Origin: Prosopocoilus inquinatus
Lineage: Eukaryota > Arthropoda > Insecta > Coleoptera > Lucanidae
Length of the DNA: 64,000 nucleotides
Assembly: GCA_036172665.1 (NCBI GenBank)
Contig: CM069877.1
Coordinates: forward strand, 13,908,501 to 13,972,500
Direction of reading: 5' to 3'
In this document: positions 32,467 to 44,400 of the stretch, one piece after another
Position numbering within the stretch: position 1 is the stretch's first letter
Layout of the letters: the number at the start of each line of letters is the position of its first letter
Program-made: the position numbers and the translations under genes
The notes under the pieces: generated by a model
Told to the model about the DNA's origin: nothing
What the model saw: the letters and a program-made list of their open reading frames with translations, nothing else
Database searches by the model: none

Positions 32467-35400
32467 GTACGTTCCACGTTCATCAATCATATCATCAACT
32501 ATCATTATAACACCTAAGCAAGCAGTGGACTTTGAGTTTGTTTGTTTGTTTGTTTGTTGAAGTCAAAGTGCAGAGGTGTGAAGATATCATAAAAAAATTC
32601 CAACAGGATTCTTTACGAATTAAACAAGTATGAAAAATAGAACTACTTCCTGTTGTATAAGAAGTGGTGCAATTTTTGCAGAGCAATAATTTTTTTTTTA
32701 TTTCAAACTTATTAATTGTTTAAGAAGTGGAACCTTGTACGTGTAAAAATTAGGTGGTCTAAAATGATCCCAAAATTTGAAACGTAATGATCGATTTCCT
32801 GTTTCGTTTTGTCTGCTTTAACGTGCTGTACACGGATTCGATCTTTCTCGTTTCCTGTCTCTCCCAGTGACGGGCTTTTACACGTTAAATACATTAAAAG
32901 GTTTGCCAGAGTATTAAATTCGGAGGTGATTTAATTCGTACCGTTTGCCAAAAGTCACCTTGATAAGTAATCCGAAGTAGATCGATTATAAAAGGTTTAT
33001 ATTCTTTCCAATGTGTTGTTCAATACTTCTAGATCTATATAACATAATATTGTAGGTACGAATTTGGTGTTCCAATCAAGTATAAATTGTGTGGAAAATA
33101 GGGAAGGCTGAAGAGAGTTGAAAACTTTTTATTCGAAATGTCCATGTGGAATTGGCGCTTAAAAAAAAATTTGAAGGCGATAAGATGAAATTTGAAAGGG
33201 CTAGAAATTCTTTTCGAAGATGAATTAAATGATTCGCTTTCAAAAAATTCTGGACATTTGATTTTTTTCTGTTTTGTCGTATTTCTGTTATGCCTAATGA
33301 TTTATCTGCTAATAGAAGCATGCTGAAAAAAAAATGTTTTTTAATGTACAGACAATGAAATTGGATTGAACCTTCTAACCACAGATACTATAGAGGGTTA
33401 CAACTAATTAAAGGGCCACTATGGGGATCTCGTTTACTATAACAGATACAAAGATGGTTAAATTGTGGAAAAGTTGCGCTACCTTGAGGTCTGAGGTCAA
33501 CTGTTTCCTTATGGACGCTACCTTAGATATTGATTTGATAGCACATGATGCAGAAATAATTTTTGAATACGACCGTATGAACGATTATGCTTTTGTTTTG
33601 AAACAAAATATTAGGTTACTGAGAGTCCTAAGTAGTTTTTTTTAATGTAAAAATGTAAATAATTGAGTAAGATTTATTATTCTAATAATAATTTAAATTC
33701 TGAATGTTTACCCGCACCCGCTAGATATTTTTTTCTCAAAATCTTTTGTAGTATCTTGATATTTCGTATTCGTATTCAGATTTTGTTTTTGTATCATGTG
33801 GTATGAATACCCAAGGTAGCGTCCATAAGAAAAAAGACAGTTGACAGTCGTATCTGCGAAACTGTCAACCCTAACCTATTTCTTCGGAATCTATTAGATT
33901 GCTCATCAAATTTAATATAAAAGTGCCGAATTTCATGATTCTCTTTTTAAAAATAAGGAAGATATTCGAGGTTTTCGAAAATTAGGATTTTCAGTTTTTT
34001 GAAGATATTTCGGAAAGGAATGGAGATAGAAAAGATTTTTCTGAATATTTTGATAGGCTCCAAGATAGCGCAACTTTTTTGTAATTTAACCATCTTTGTA
34101 TCTCTTATAGTTTACGAGATCCCCATGGTGGCCCTTTAATTAGTTGTAGTCCTGTATACGATATTTCGGCAGCTATGCTGACATCTTCAGTAGAAAACTT
34201 TTTAATTACAAGATAAGTGACTATAGTGTTGTGCCTATTGCTATACAATATACGCGTTCCGTTCCAATAAAGCGTACGCTCCAAAGAGGCGAGCGCCTCA
34301 CCGGGTTGCGTCAACTAAGTCAAGCAACACGGAATCTGCCAAAGGCCCATGACCGGTGTTCATTAAATCTCCCTTATTCTTTTGTATATGAAAATTGTTT
34401 CAAAACCGTTTAATTCCATGTTGCTTGACGTTGCTTGACTTGGTTGACGCAATCCTGTGAGGCGCTCGCCTCTTTGGAACGCACGCTTCATTGGAGCGGA
34501 ACGCGTATACTATATAAGGTAGCGATAGACACGACACGTTCACTTCTCTTGTGATTAAGAAATCATCTACTGAAGATGGCAGCATAGCTGCCGAAATACG
34601 TATATTGTATTTAAAAACTTTTTGTGGTTAGGAGGTTCAATCCAATTTCATTGTACTGCAAACCAGTCTCCAATACATCTCAATATTTTAATATACAGGG
34701 TGATTCAGTTTAGTATTCGAGGCTCCATATCTTTTTTCTCAAAAACTTTCTAAGGGAACTATAGACTTTTTATATCCAGTAGTATAGACAAGAACATGCT
34801 TACAAGAACAGCTCAGAGGAAACATACAGTGTTATTTAAAAAAGAAGTTGATTATCGCAAGTTTGACGTACCTTATGGTAATTCTGATTTATGTAACTCA
34901 TCTAATGTAGTCTTATAAGTCATTTGAAAATACGTAGGGTTTAATATACAGGGTGATCAGAGTTACTGCCGCACTATTGGATATACGAAGTCGCTTAATT
35001 AGCATCAATGGACTGTTTTTATTCAGAATTACAGTGTTGATATCAAAAAAACAATTGCGCATCGCATTCTGAAAATCTTTGCATACGTAAAGTTTTCTTT
35101 AACGGAACCAGGTATGATATTATACGTGACAGTCGGATTTTTTACGTTACATATAGTGATGTAAAATGACGGTCATTTAAAATTGTGACATTATTTTGGT
35201 CATTTAAGTATAAATAACGGTCTTTTGTAGTCATTATCAATCATATGACCCTAAACAGGCGCACTTTAAGTATAGGCATATTAACGGTCGTTTTCACAAA
35301 CAGACTTTAAGGAAGCTTTAATTTAAAGTCACTTTAAATATAGGGAAACAAATGTATTTTTTAGGTTAAATTAACTTTAAATTTAAAGTCTGATTATGAA

Positions 35401-38400
35401 AACGGCCCTAAATGAAATAAATACAATTTTTTACAAAAAAAAGATAACACTGTTAAACAATTTCATAAATTCTTACAGTTTGTAGGTAAGGCATACAACA
35501 CAGCCACAAGTGAAACTAAAATCTTTTAGCTAAATAGGCTTATTAAATTTATTAACACTTAAACGGTCCAGGTGATAAGGGAACCGGACTTGCAATCGAA
35601 TGTTGTGGGTTCGCACTACGCTCGTGTCAACTCTCGGTGGTGGTCGGTATCCACTTCAGGTACCCTTCAGTGTTGGAGATATGATTCTACACTCTTTTCC
35701 CTTTACCCGAAAGTAGGTTTAAAAGTAACAAAGCGAACAAAATTGAAGAATAAATAAATATGAAAAGAAAGAGAAACTGGAGAAATTTAAAAATGAAAAT
35801 AGCTATTTAGTAAACCGTATTGTTTGATTTTTTTAATTTTATTTCTCTTCGACATCAGTATTTGAATCTTCATCAGTGTCGGTGTATCTGAACTTGACTA
35901 GACCTCTTCATGTTTCCCAGTTAATTTAACTTGTTTATTTTTTTGTGGGGGTTATTGTCATAAGCACTGATGGACCTTGTTTTTATTTTACGTGAAGTAT
36001 TTTTCCAACAACAGTACATACGCACACGCCAATTTACATATGTCTATGACGGTCATTTATTAAGATGACAGCGATTTATTAAAATGACAAGTTATCTATT
36101 AAAATGATGGTCATATATAGTTGAAATAAATGAAACGTGACCGTCATTTTTATTGTGACCACCGTCATGACCGGCGTCATTTAAGGAACTTACATCTCTA
36201 GTTACATGTATAATATGTATGTATAAAACGTATAAAATGTATGCTTACGAATCCATGGAATTGTATGTACGTAAACTCCAGTATTATACGGTATAAAACT
36301 GTAAATGTACCAAATAATGAAGCATTCTGCTTTACCAGTAATGCGAAAATAAATTTTTTATGTCATTTTCTAGTGCAGGTTCTATTTAACTGGTTATGTT
36401 AAATAACATTCTGTAAATCCAAACATGCAACATTAGAGTGTAAGAGACATTACTGATTTGAGTTTATATAAAATTAAGTTATTTGGTTATACATACTATG
36501 CGTAACAGAGGCATTTACGAAAGCCATCGGTAAATACGTGCCGATCGCGGTGTACAACGATGCTCACCATAAATGATACCATTTGACAGTTTCGTAGCCC
36601 TTACGCTGAATGTTCTTAAGGGCGTGGTTTGTATGCAGGAGTATCATTTAAGTTGAGCGTCGTAGTACCATCAGATGCAAATAAAAGTAAAAACCTTTCT
36701 TGGATTATTTTTTAAATTGGCAAACATGAGAGTAAAATATTACAAAACTTTTATACATTGATACAATTTCATACAGTTTCATACCTGTATTATACTGTAC
36801 AACGTAATACACAGTATTAAACAATATTTTATACATCAATGTTTCATACAGTATTATACGTACAATACAGTAACATCTCTGAATGGAACACCCTGTATTC
36901 TTTTTTCGCACATGAAAGAACACCAAATTCTAAATACAAATTACTATTTATTATTTCTCATTTAAATGAATAATAAAAGAGTTATTGCGATATTTGCATT
37001 CATCATTTACAAAAAAAATTGTTACAAATCGCTCGAATTGCGAAAGTGTATTTATAGCGATTTCGGCCCTAATAGGCTTCATCAGCAGAAGAGCATTTCG
37101 AGAATTCCATCGAAAACTGACCGATCCGGTCGACTTATGCATGGACAGTGCTTAAGTGCAAAGTACAGCTTGCGACCGGATTTTGACTTTTAACTGGGAA
37201 TAATAATATAATTAACGGCGATGTTATTGTGTATTATTGCTTACTATTATTAATTACTATTCACCTTCACGAATAACAAGCAGCAAATTTTTAATGAATT
37301 TTTTTGTAAATGATAACTACAAATATAGCAATAACTCCTTTATTAATCGTTTAAATGTCAAATAGTAAAGAGTGATTATTTAGAATTTGATGTTCTTTAA
37401 TTTTCCAATAAAAATACAGGATGTTCCATTAAAGAAAACTTTACATAGGCAATTAGGCAGTATTTTTTGATATCATCACTGTAATCCTGAGTAAAAATAG
37501 TTCACTTTTGCTAATTTGAACCACTTCGTAGCTCCAATAATAACGAAGTTAGCAATACAGCGGCAGTGATTTTGATCAACCTGTATATATCTATTAAAAT
37601 AAAGAATATGTGGGGCCGCGAATACCAAACTGAATCACCCGGTATAGAAAACGAAAAAAAGCTGTGTTCGAATTTTCGTGAGCACAAGTGAATTTAATAA
37701 AAGTGTGTAAAAGTAAAAGAAAAGTGGAAATGAAACGTCAAAAGGATTCCACTAACATAAATAATATTTGTTCTAAAAAAATAATGAAACTCAAATATAA
37801 AAGAAAACAAAAAAAAAACAAAAAAAATTGACTTTTGCCAACTCATTGGCTATTGCGCTTTCCTTTTTGTTTTTCTTTTTGGTCGTCCTTAAAATTATTC
37901 TAAATTCTTTCTTTAAGTTTAATTAATTTATATTTCGGCATGTTTGCGGCAGAAGATGAAAATAAAAGTTGAAAATAGTTGCTAAATTTATTCAAAAATA
38001 TGAAGGCAGCTAGACTATTAAACTGCAAAATATAAAAAAAATGGAATAGGAAAAAGAAGAAGAAATAATATATAAAGAAATGTACAGAAGGTAAAAAAAA
38101 AGTTCTTTTCTAGAATGTTCCACTAATATAAATACATATGTGACGTTTTAAAAAATAAAAATTAATAAAAAAAAATGATACTACGCATGTTTTAAAAAGA
38201 GAAATCAAAAGAGGCGACCTAAAAATACAAAAAGAAAAACGATGAAATAAATGAAATAATTAAAATTCATATTCACTAACTCAACTTTTAAACTCACTGC
38301 TGTATCGTTTTTTTTTATAATTTTTTTTCTTGAAACTTATCCACCGTTTGCTTCTATTTAATTTGTTTCTTTTCCTGAATATTGCGTTTCTGTTTTTTTT

Positions 38401-41400
38401 TTTAATTTATTATAATTTGATGTAGAAATAAATAAACAAACTGTGAATAACCTAACAACTAATTATTGTTGTTCTGAAAAATAAAATATTTATAAAAATT
38501 CGTTCGCTTTAGCTTGCAATGAATTTTTCGAACATCGCCGCACAGTTGCTTCAGCCCTATTTGGGGCCTCGTCAGCAGAGAAGTAACTCAAGAACTCCAC
38601 TACAAATGCAACAACAACAAAATTAGGTCAAAAAATAAACGTGTGATGTCTTCTATCTTCCCTTTCGTCAAAACTTTTATACACTGATCGGCAAAAAACC
38701 CGGTCACTCTAAATTTCTTTTATAGAACTAATAAAATGTAAGTAATTTAACTAAAGAATAGTATTGGATAATCATCATTGAATGTAGAAACGGGTTGTAA
38801 GAATTAGCTAAGAAGACGATTACAAAAAATTAATTCGAATATATTATTCTGGTTCACTAAAATTAAGTCATTTATTGTTCAGATATAATTGAAGCAATTA
38901 AAATTCCAGTTACAAGATATTTTAGGGTGGTCGTTTTTTTTTGCCGGTCAGTGTAGGTACCCGAAAATAAAAAGGTTAGGTTTAAAATATTGAGTTATTA
39001 AGTAAAATCGACTGACTAAAAACAAAAATAAACAAAAGAATGGAAGTTCAAATAACTTTGACTAACTTTGATATGCTCAAAAACGTCAAAAGGAATCAGC
39101 AACATAAATACACAGTACTTATTTATTACTTCAAAAATGAAAATTAATTTTAAATATTTATTTTAAAAAGAGCTTAAGGAAATTCGACTGACTAAAAATA
39201 ATGAAACAAACAAAAGAATAAAGAGTCTAAAATGACTAACTATCACTAATTTTGTGACATGTGTGTCTACTAACTTTTGCTATTGCACTTTTTTCCATAA
39301 TTGACGTAGGCACTTACATTACAAAACAATTTTGTTCGCCTTTTGTTTATGTTAATATATTCCTTCCATGAACGATTTTTTTTAGTTTCAGCAAAATGTA
39401 TTACTTGAATAATTAAATAATTCAGAAACGTCATTGACATGATATAAAAAGGCATTTTCTATTCAAATTTAAGTCCTTTATTCCCTTGAAAGTTTCTTTT
39501 TAATTTTAGTTACAGAAAATTTCATTCAACTAATTAAATCAATAATTTAGGAACGTCAAAAAGACTTACGCCAGTAACATAAATATTTTTCGTTTTAAAA
39601 TTGAAAATGAATTTTTAATTTTAGTTTTTATTCCTTCAATTATTGGTTGAATTACCTTTTCAACATCCTACTTTAACAATAATTACATTAACAAAATATT
39701 TTTCCTTGGGTTTTGTTTAAGTTTAATTAAATGCGTTTCCTGCGTAATTTCAAGAAATGTTCAATCAGAACGGGTCAATAGAAAGTACGACCATAAAACG
39801 TCAATTAGAAACTGTCTGACTCGTTCCCATAATTACGAAAGCTAATTGGATGTCGTAAAATAATTAATGGTTGTGAACGAGACTGGAGGATTTACTGCTA
39901 CTTATTCTTTCGTATTTTATTACTGTATTTACTTGCCTGTGTTTTAATTGCCTTCATTTAAATGTAGAGAAGGTTAAAAAAATTTAAAGACAATTGGCTT
40001 TTCAATCTCTATGTTTAAAGTTTTGTTTTCTTAAGAAAACGCATTCAAAATTTCAGAAAACATATTTTCGCTAGACCTCCACCGTTCGACTAAAGCCCGT
40101 ACTACACGGTGATTTTTCTTGTATAAAATTTGTGAAATAATAACAGAGAAGTGTCGAATTAACCAATAAACATTCACCATGGTAACCTGTCTCTGTCACT
40201 TTGTCCAAAATTTATACAAAAATTATCATCTCGTAAAGCAGGCATAAGATTGGGCCAACGGAAACTGACAGTTTACGTAAAACCTCACAGCCAACGCAAC
40301 TTAGACTGGAGGAGGCTCGTAGCTTTTTACAATCATTCTTATGTGTGATCTCTTTACAATTCGTGGGACTGAATGAGTTCACAAAACAAAATATTAAAAA
40401 AAAAAACATAACTTTGCTTGTCATGCTTCGTTAAAATGTAATTGCACTTAATTACCTTTCTGGAAAACACTTGTCCACTTATGAATTCCTAGATTTTCTT
40501 TTATACAGATCGTCCTTCTGACATTTCCATCGTAATCAGAAACGGTTGCGTAAGATTCCTTTTACTGCCGAACATGCCCCCCCTTGTTCTTTCAAATTTT
40601 TGAATGACATCGATGGCCAATATTTTTTGCTCGGACCTGTACAGTGTGGTCCATTTTTGATAGTTTTACGGTGTTTCTCAGTTATTTATAGGAATAGAAG
40701 AAAACCGTTTTCGCGACCCAATGCTACTTTTTCGAGAAAAACACAGTGGAGAAAACAAAAGTTAGCTATCTCGATTCGTTCGGGAAATATCGGCCGAAAA
40801 CGAATTTTTCCGAAAAATTATTTTTTACAATATCTCAGTTGTTTGACAAGATATTTTGAAAATTCAAAAACTAGTTTATTGAGAAATTAATGTAGATTTT
40901 GCTGACGTTATTGTTTTTTGTAAAAACTGCACCAGTTCTGCGAAACAGACTATAACTTTCTAATTTTAAATGGAAACCGCAGTTGGCTATGTCACAAATA
41001 AATTGCTTGTTTAATGATGTTTTGAAAAATGTAAAGTTTGATATAATTATTTTTATAAATAACAAAGATACTAATTTCCATTATTTTGCAGTACCTATCA
41101 AGCTATCTATGATGGTAGAAACAAAAGAAAATTCAGTTGTTTTCCTCAAAAATCTATTATTAGAATAAATAATACACGTAATTAGATTTAACAAAATAAA
41201 TATCTAATGTTGTTAGAGAACTCATAAAACTGCAAGTAATGTAAATATAGATTAACTGTCAATGCATTTTTGAAGAATCATATGTTGTATATTCCTTTGA
41301 AATTATTAAATCTTAAATTTTATATTATCAAAAATTCTTAGATATCTTTATTTCACTTCTATCCGCGATTACATTTATTAATATACAAAAGTTCTTGAAA

Positions 41401-44400
41401 GCATTATTAAACTTAGGAAATATCAGATATTTCAATTATTTCTTAAAGAAATACGTAATTTATACAATTTAAAATTTATAAAAATCTCAACTATTCACAT
41501 TAATAACTAAAAAAATGTTCAGATGGAGTTAATCCATTTTTATACTATATTTGTGGTTTTATGTCTGTCTCTGACAAATATGTGAAGCTATTTATTTATT
41601 GAATTAAATTAGCTGTTTTACTTAATAATAATTGATTTTTTGGGAAAACGTTTAAACTATTTTTTTGTTTTGGTGTCATGGATAACTTGTTAGCTACCGG
41701 AAAACAAAAAAATAATTAGTATCTTTATTATTTGAAAAAATAATTATATCAAATTTTACATTTTTGAAAATCTCATTAAACAAGCAATTTATTTGTATCA
41801 TAGCCAACTGCGGTTACCATTTAAAATTAGAAAGTTCTAGTCTATTTCGCAGAACTGGTGCAGTTTTTACAAAAGACGATAACGTCAGCAAAATCGACAT
41901 TAATTTCTGAATAAAATAGTTTTTGAATTTTCAAAATATCTTGTCAAACAACTGAGATATTGTAGAAAATAATTTTTCGGAAAAATTCGATTTCGGCCGA
42001 TATTTTCCGAACGAATCGAGATAGCTAACTTTTGTTTTCTCCACTGTGTTTTTCTCGAAAAAGTAGCATTGGGCCGCGAAAACGGTTTTCTTCTATTCCT
42101 ATAAATAACTGAGAAACGTTGTAAAACCATCAAAAATGGACCGCACTGTACGTCGACGTCGTCAAGATTTCTGTTCGTGCTGGTGATAATAGGTTGGTAA
42201 TTATGAGGTGACTAACATCCTCAATTTTTTTTTTAATAATTAACGAATTAATATCTAAGAATCTTGTAACTACTAAAACTAAAATAATCTGATTGTTGCC
42301 ATATATTTAAATTAATAATTTAAGGGATGTTTTAATGATACGCACTCGTGGCTGGTTTAAACTCAACTCAACTTTATTCTCATAAATACATATGTACAAG
42401 AAAAGATACCATACCTGTTAGAAGTAAACAGAACTAAAACCCCAATTTTTGTGTACAATACTCTGCAATACCTCAATTGTCAAGAGGACATGTTTGCTAT
42501 AGATTCAAAACGAACTATTTTGAATACTAGTTCACTCTTGCCCGATGAAAATTGTAAATTTTGAATGCTTAATCTTTCAAGATGTTTTACTATTTTCATC
42601 TTGAAAGATTAAGCATTCAAAATTTACAATTTTCATCGGGCAAGAGTGAAAAAAACTTTGTACTTTTAATCTTTCAGAAAGTCATCAATCGATAGTGAAA
42701 CGTTGAGTGCTTTTCCATTTATATTCTGTCCGGTTAAAGATTAAGAGCTATTTTGAGGCGGGGCGAATTCGACATTCCTAAAAATTTGTGTAAGGCTGTC
42801 CGGCGGTCCGCGGAGAAAGAAATTCGGAAACGATTTTAGGTTTCATTTTTGAAAATCACCCTGCGGACAAGGAAATCGCGACTCAGTCATTTGAATTTGA
42901 TTTTATTTAACTTTCAAATAAAATTCACTAGTTTCCAATACACTTTGTAATTTTTTTCTTTGACAGTAAAAAGTTTTTTTAAACTTGAAACGGACAAAGG
43001 GAAAAAGTAGTTTTTTTCACACCTGACGAATCTATTAATCAATAGCGGCGAAATGTTGAGTGTTTTCCCTTCATAATTTTGTCCGTTTCAAAAGTTTAAA
43101 AAACTTTTTACTTACAATTTCCATCGGATAAGAATCAACTTCAATTTTTCTTTGACATTTAATCGTGTGTTTAATTTTTATTTTGGAATTTCTCGATTTG
43201 CAATTTATATTACATTTTTAATTTATAAACTTATCAGCCAAAATTAACATGTATTTATTTAAAAAGAAAGTCTATCAACCAAACAAATAAAAATCTGGAG
43301 TTAATTCTAACATTTTTGGACGCCAGGGAACACTATTTTTGTGTTCGTTCGCGTCCGTCCATTTTTGGAGTTAGGAAAAATGGAGTTAGGATGTTTAGCA
43401 TGTAAAGCAGAGGAAGAGCTTATCCCTGTTAGAAGAAACACACTTACTTTTAGACACAATTTAGTCGGAAAAAGACAACTATAACGCCAAATTAGATAAG
43501 GATAACCAACTTTTTAGGTAAAACTTTATCCATATTTAACACTGATTAGGTAGTAGTAGTTGTAGTAGCACTTTATTCAATAATAACAATAGCGTTATGT
43601 GAATAACAAAATAAAATAAAATGTAAAACAAAATACAAAATATCACATAAAAACAAAACAAAATAATTGGAAATCAGAATGATCACAGTCCTAATAATGA
43701 AAATGAAAATTGATCTATTCATAGTATTCCAAAAAGTTGTAATAAACACGTTGTAGCATACATTTTTTTAATTCTAATTTAAATGTTTTTCTTATTATTG
43801 ATGTTTTTAAGGTTATCTGGAATGGCATCGTAAAATTTTACAGACGTGACTAAAAATGATTTTTGGTGAATGGTATTTTTAGAATAAGGTATTTTCAACA
43901 TAGTATTAGTTCTAATATCATAACTATGATTATCAGAAACGTGTGGTGGTGCTGTTTTATGATTATCATACATATATAATACACATTGATATATGTATTG
44001 ATTGATTACCGTCATTATACCTAGTTCGAGGAAAGCTTGCCTGCATAAATCCCTCGGACCGAGGAGACCTGCTTTTTTTTGATTAAAAGAATATCTCATA
44101 CGTAACTATAAGAGCCCCAAAAAAGAATACCATAAGTCATTACTGAGTTAAAGTAACCAAAATAGATATGGCGAAGTGTATTTTTATTGCATAATTTTTT
44201 GCAGTTTCTCAAACAAAACACTGCTCTGTTTAAGGTCTTTTTCAAACTATTTATACGACTTTCCCATTTAAGATTACCGTCGATGCATAAGCCAAACAAT
44301 TTAACGGAGCTGCAATTTTTGATATTAATTCTATCGGCAATATTTATATTAATAACGTTAAAATTATTCTTAAAAATGGTTACATTTGTTTTGTCTGTAT

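Larger units (their letters stand above)
33343..34665. mobile_element. Inverted-repeat element with nested insertion
   Basis: The outer arms share caatgaaattggattgaacc and ctaaccaca at both ends, inverted. After removal of the element at 33401-34146 the left arm continues into tatttcggcagctatgctg (34163) and the right arm carries its inverse (34575). Arms total roughly 290 bp. The centre has an acgcgttccg foldback with a gaggcgagcgcctca palindrome in each arm. Confidence 0.7.
35154..36200. mobile_element. hAT-like element, 1,047 bp, near-perfect 8-bp TSD
   Basis: Left end TAGTGATGTAA and right end (reverse complement) TAGAGATGTAA. Flanks GTTACATA (35146-35153) and GTTACATG (36201-36208) agree at 7 of 8. 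Internal blocks repeat a tgacggtcattta motif near both ends. It contains the MITE at 35285 and the SINE at 35561. Confidence 0.65.
34696..37642. mobile_element. Foldback/TIR element, 2,947 bp, TA-flanked, with nested elements
   Basis: Termini CAGGGTGATTCAGTTTAGTA and (reverse complement) CCGGGTGATTCAGTTTGGTA, with TA outside each (34694-34695 and 37643-37644). A second inverted pair lies inside: CAGGGTGATCAGAGTTACTG near 34950 and its inverse near 37565-37587, continuing to gatatcaaaaaa and aaagttttctttaa. The core holds a hAT, a MITE, a SINE and a further inverted repeat. Confidence 0.7.
37735..39740. repeat. Degenerate long repeats with an aaacgtcaaaagga landmark
   Basis: The block aaacgtcaaaaggattccac, then aacataaata, recurs in changed form near 37735, 38113, 39073 and 39551, mixed with A-rich and T-rich stretches. 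No coding content was recognised. It is interrupted by the MITE at 38683-38953. Confidence 0.5.

Noticed and set aside
40546..42133. Two similar frames of about 77-114 residues on opposite strands
   Set aside because: They are the two arms of one long-TIR element; the likeness is due to the inversion.
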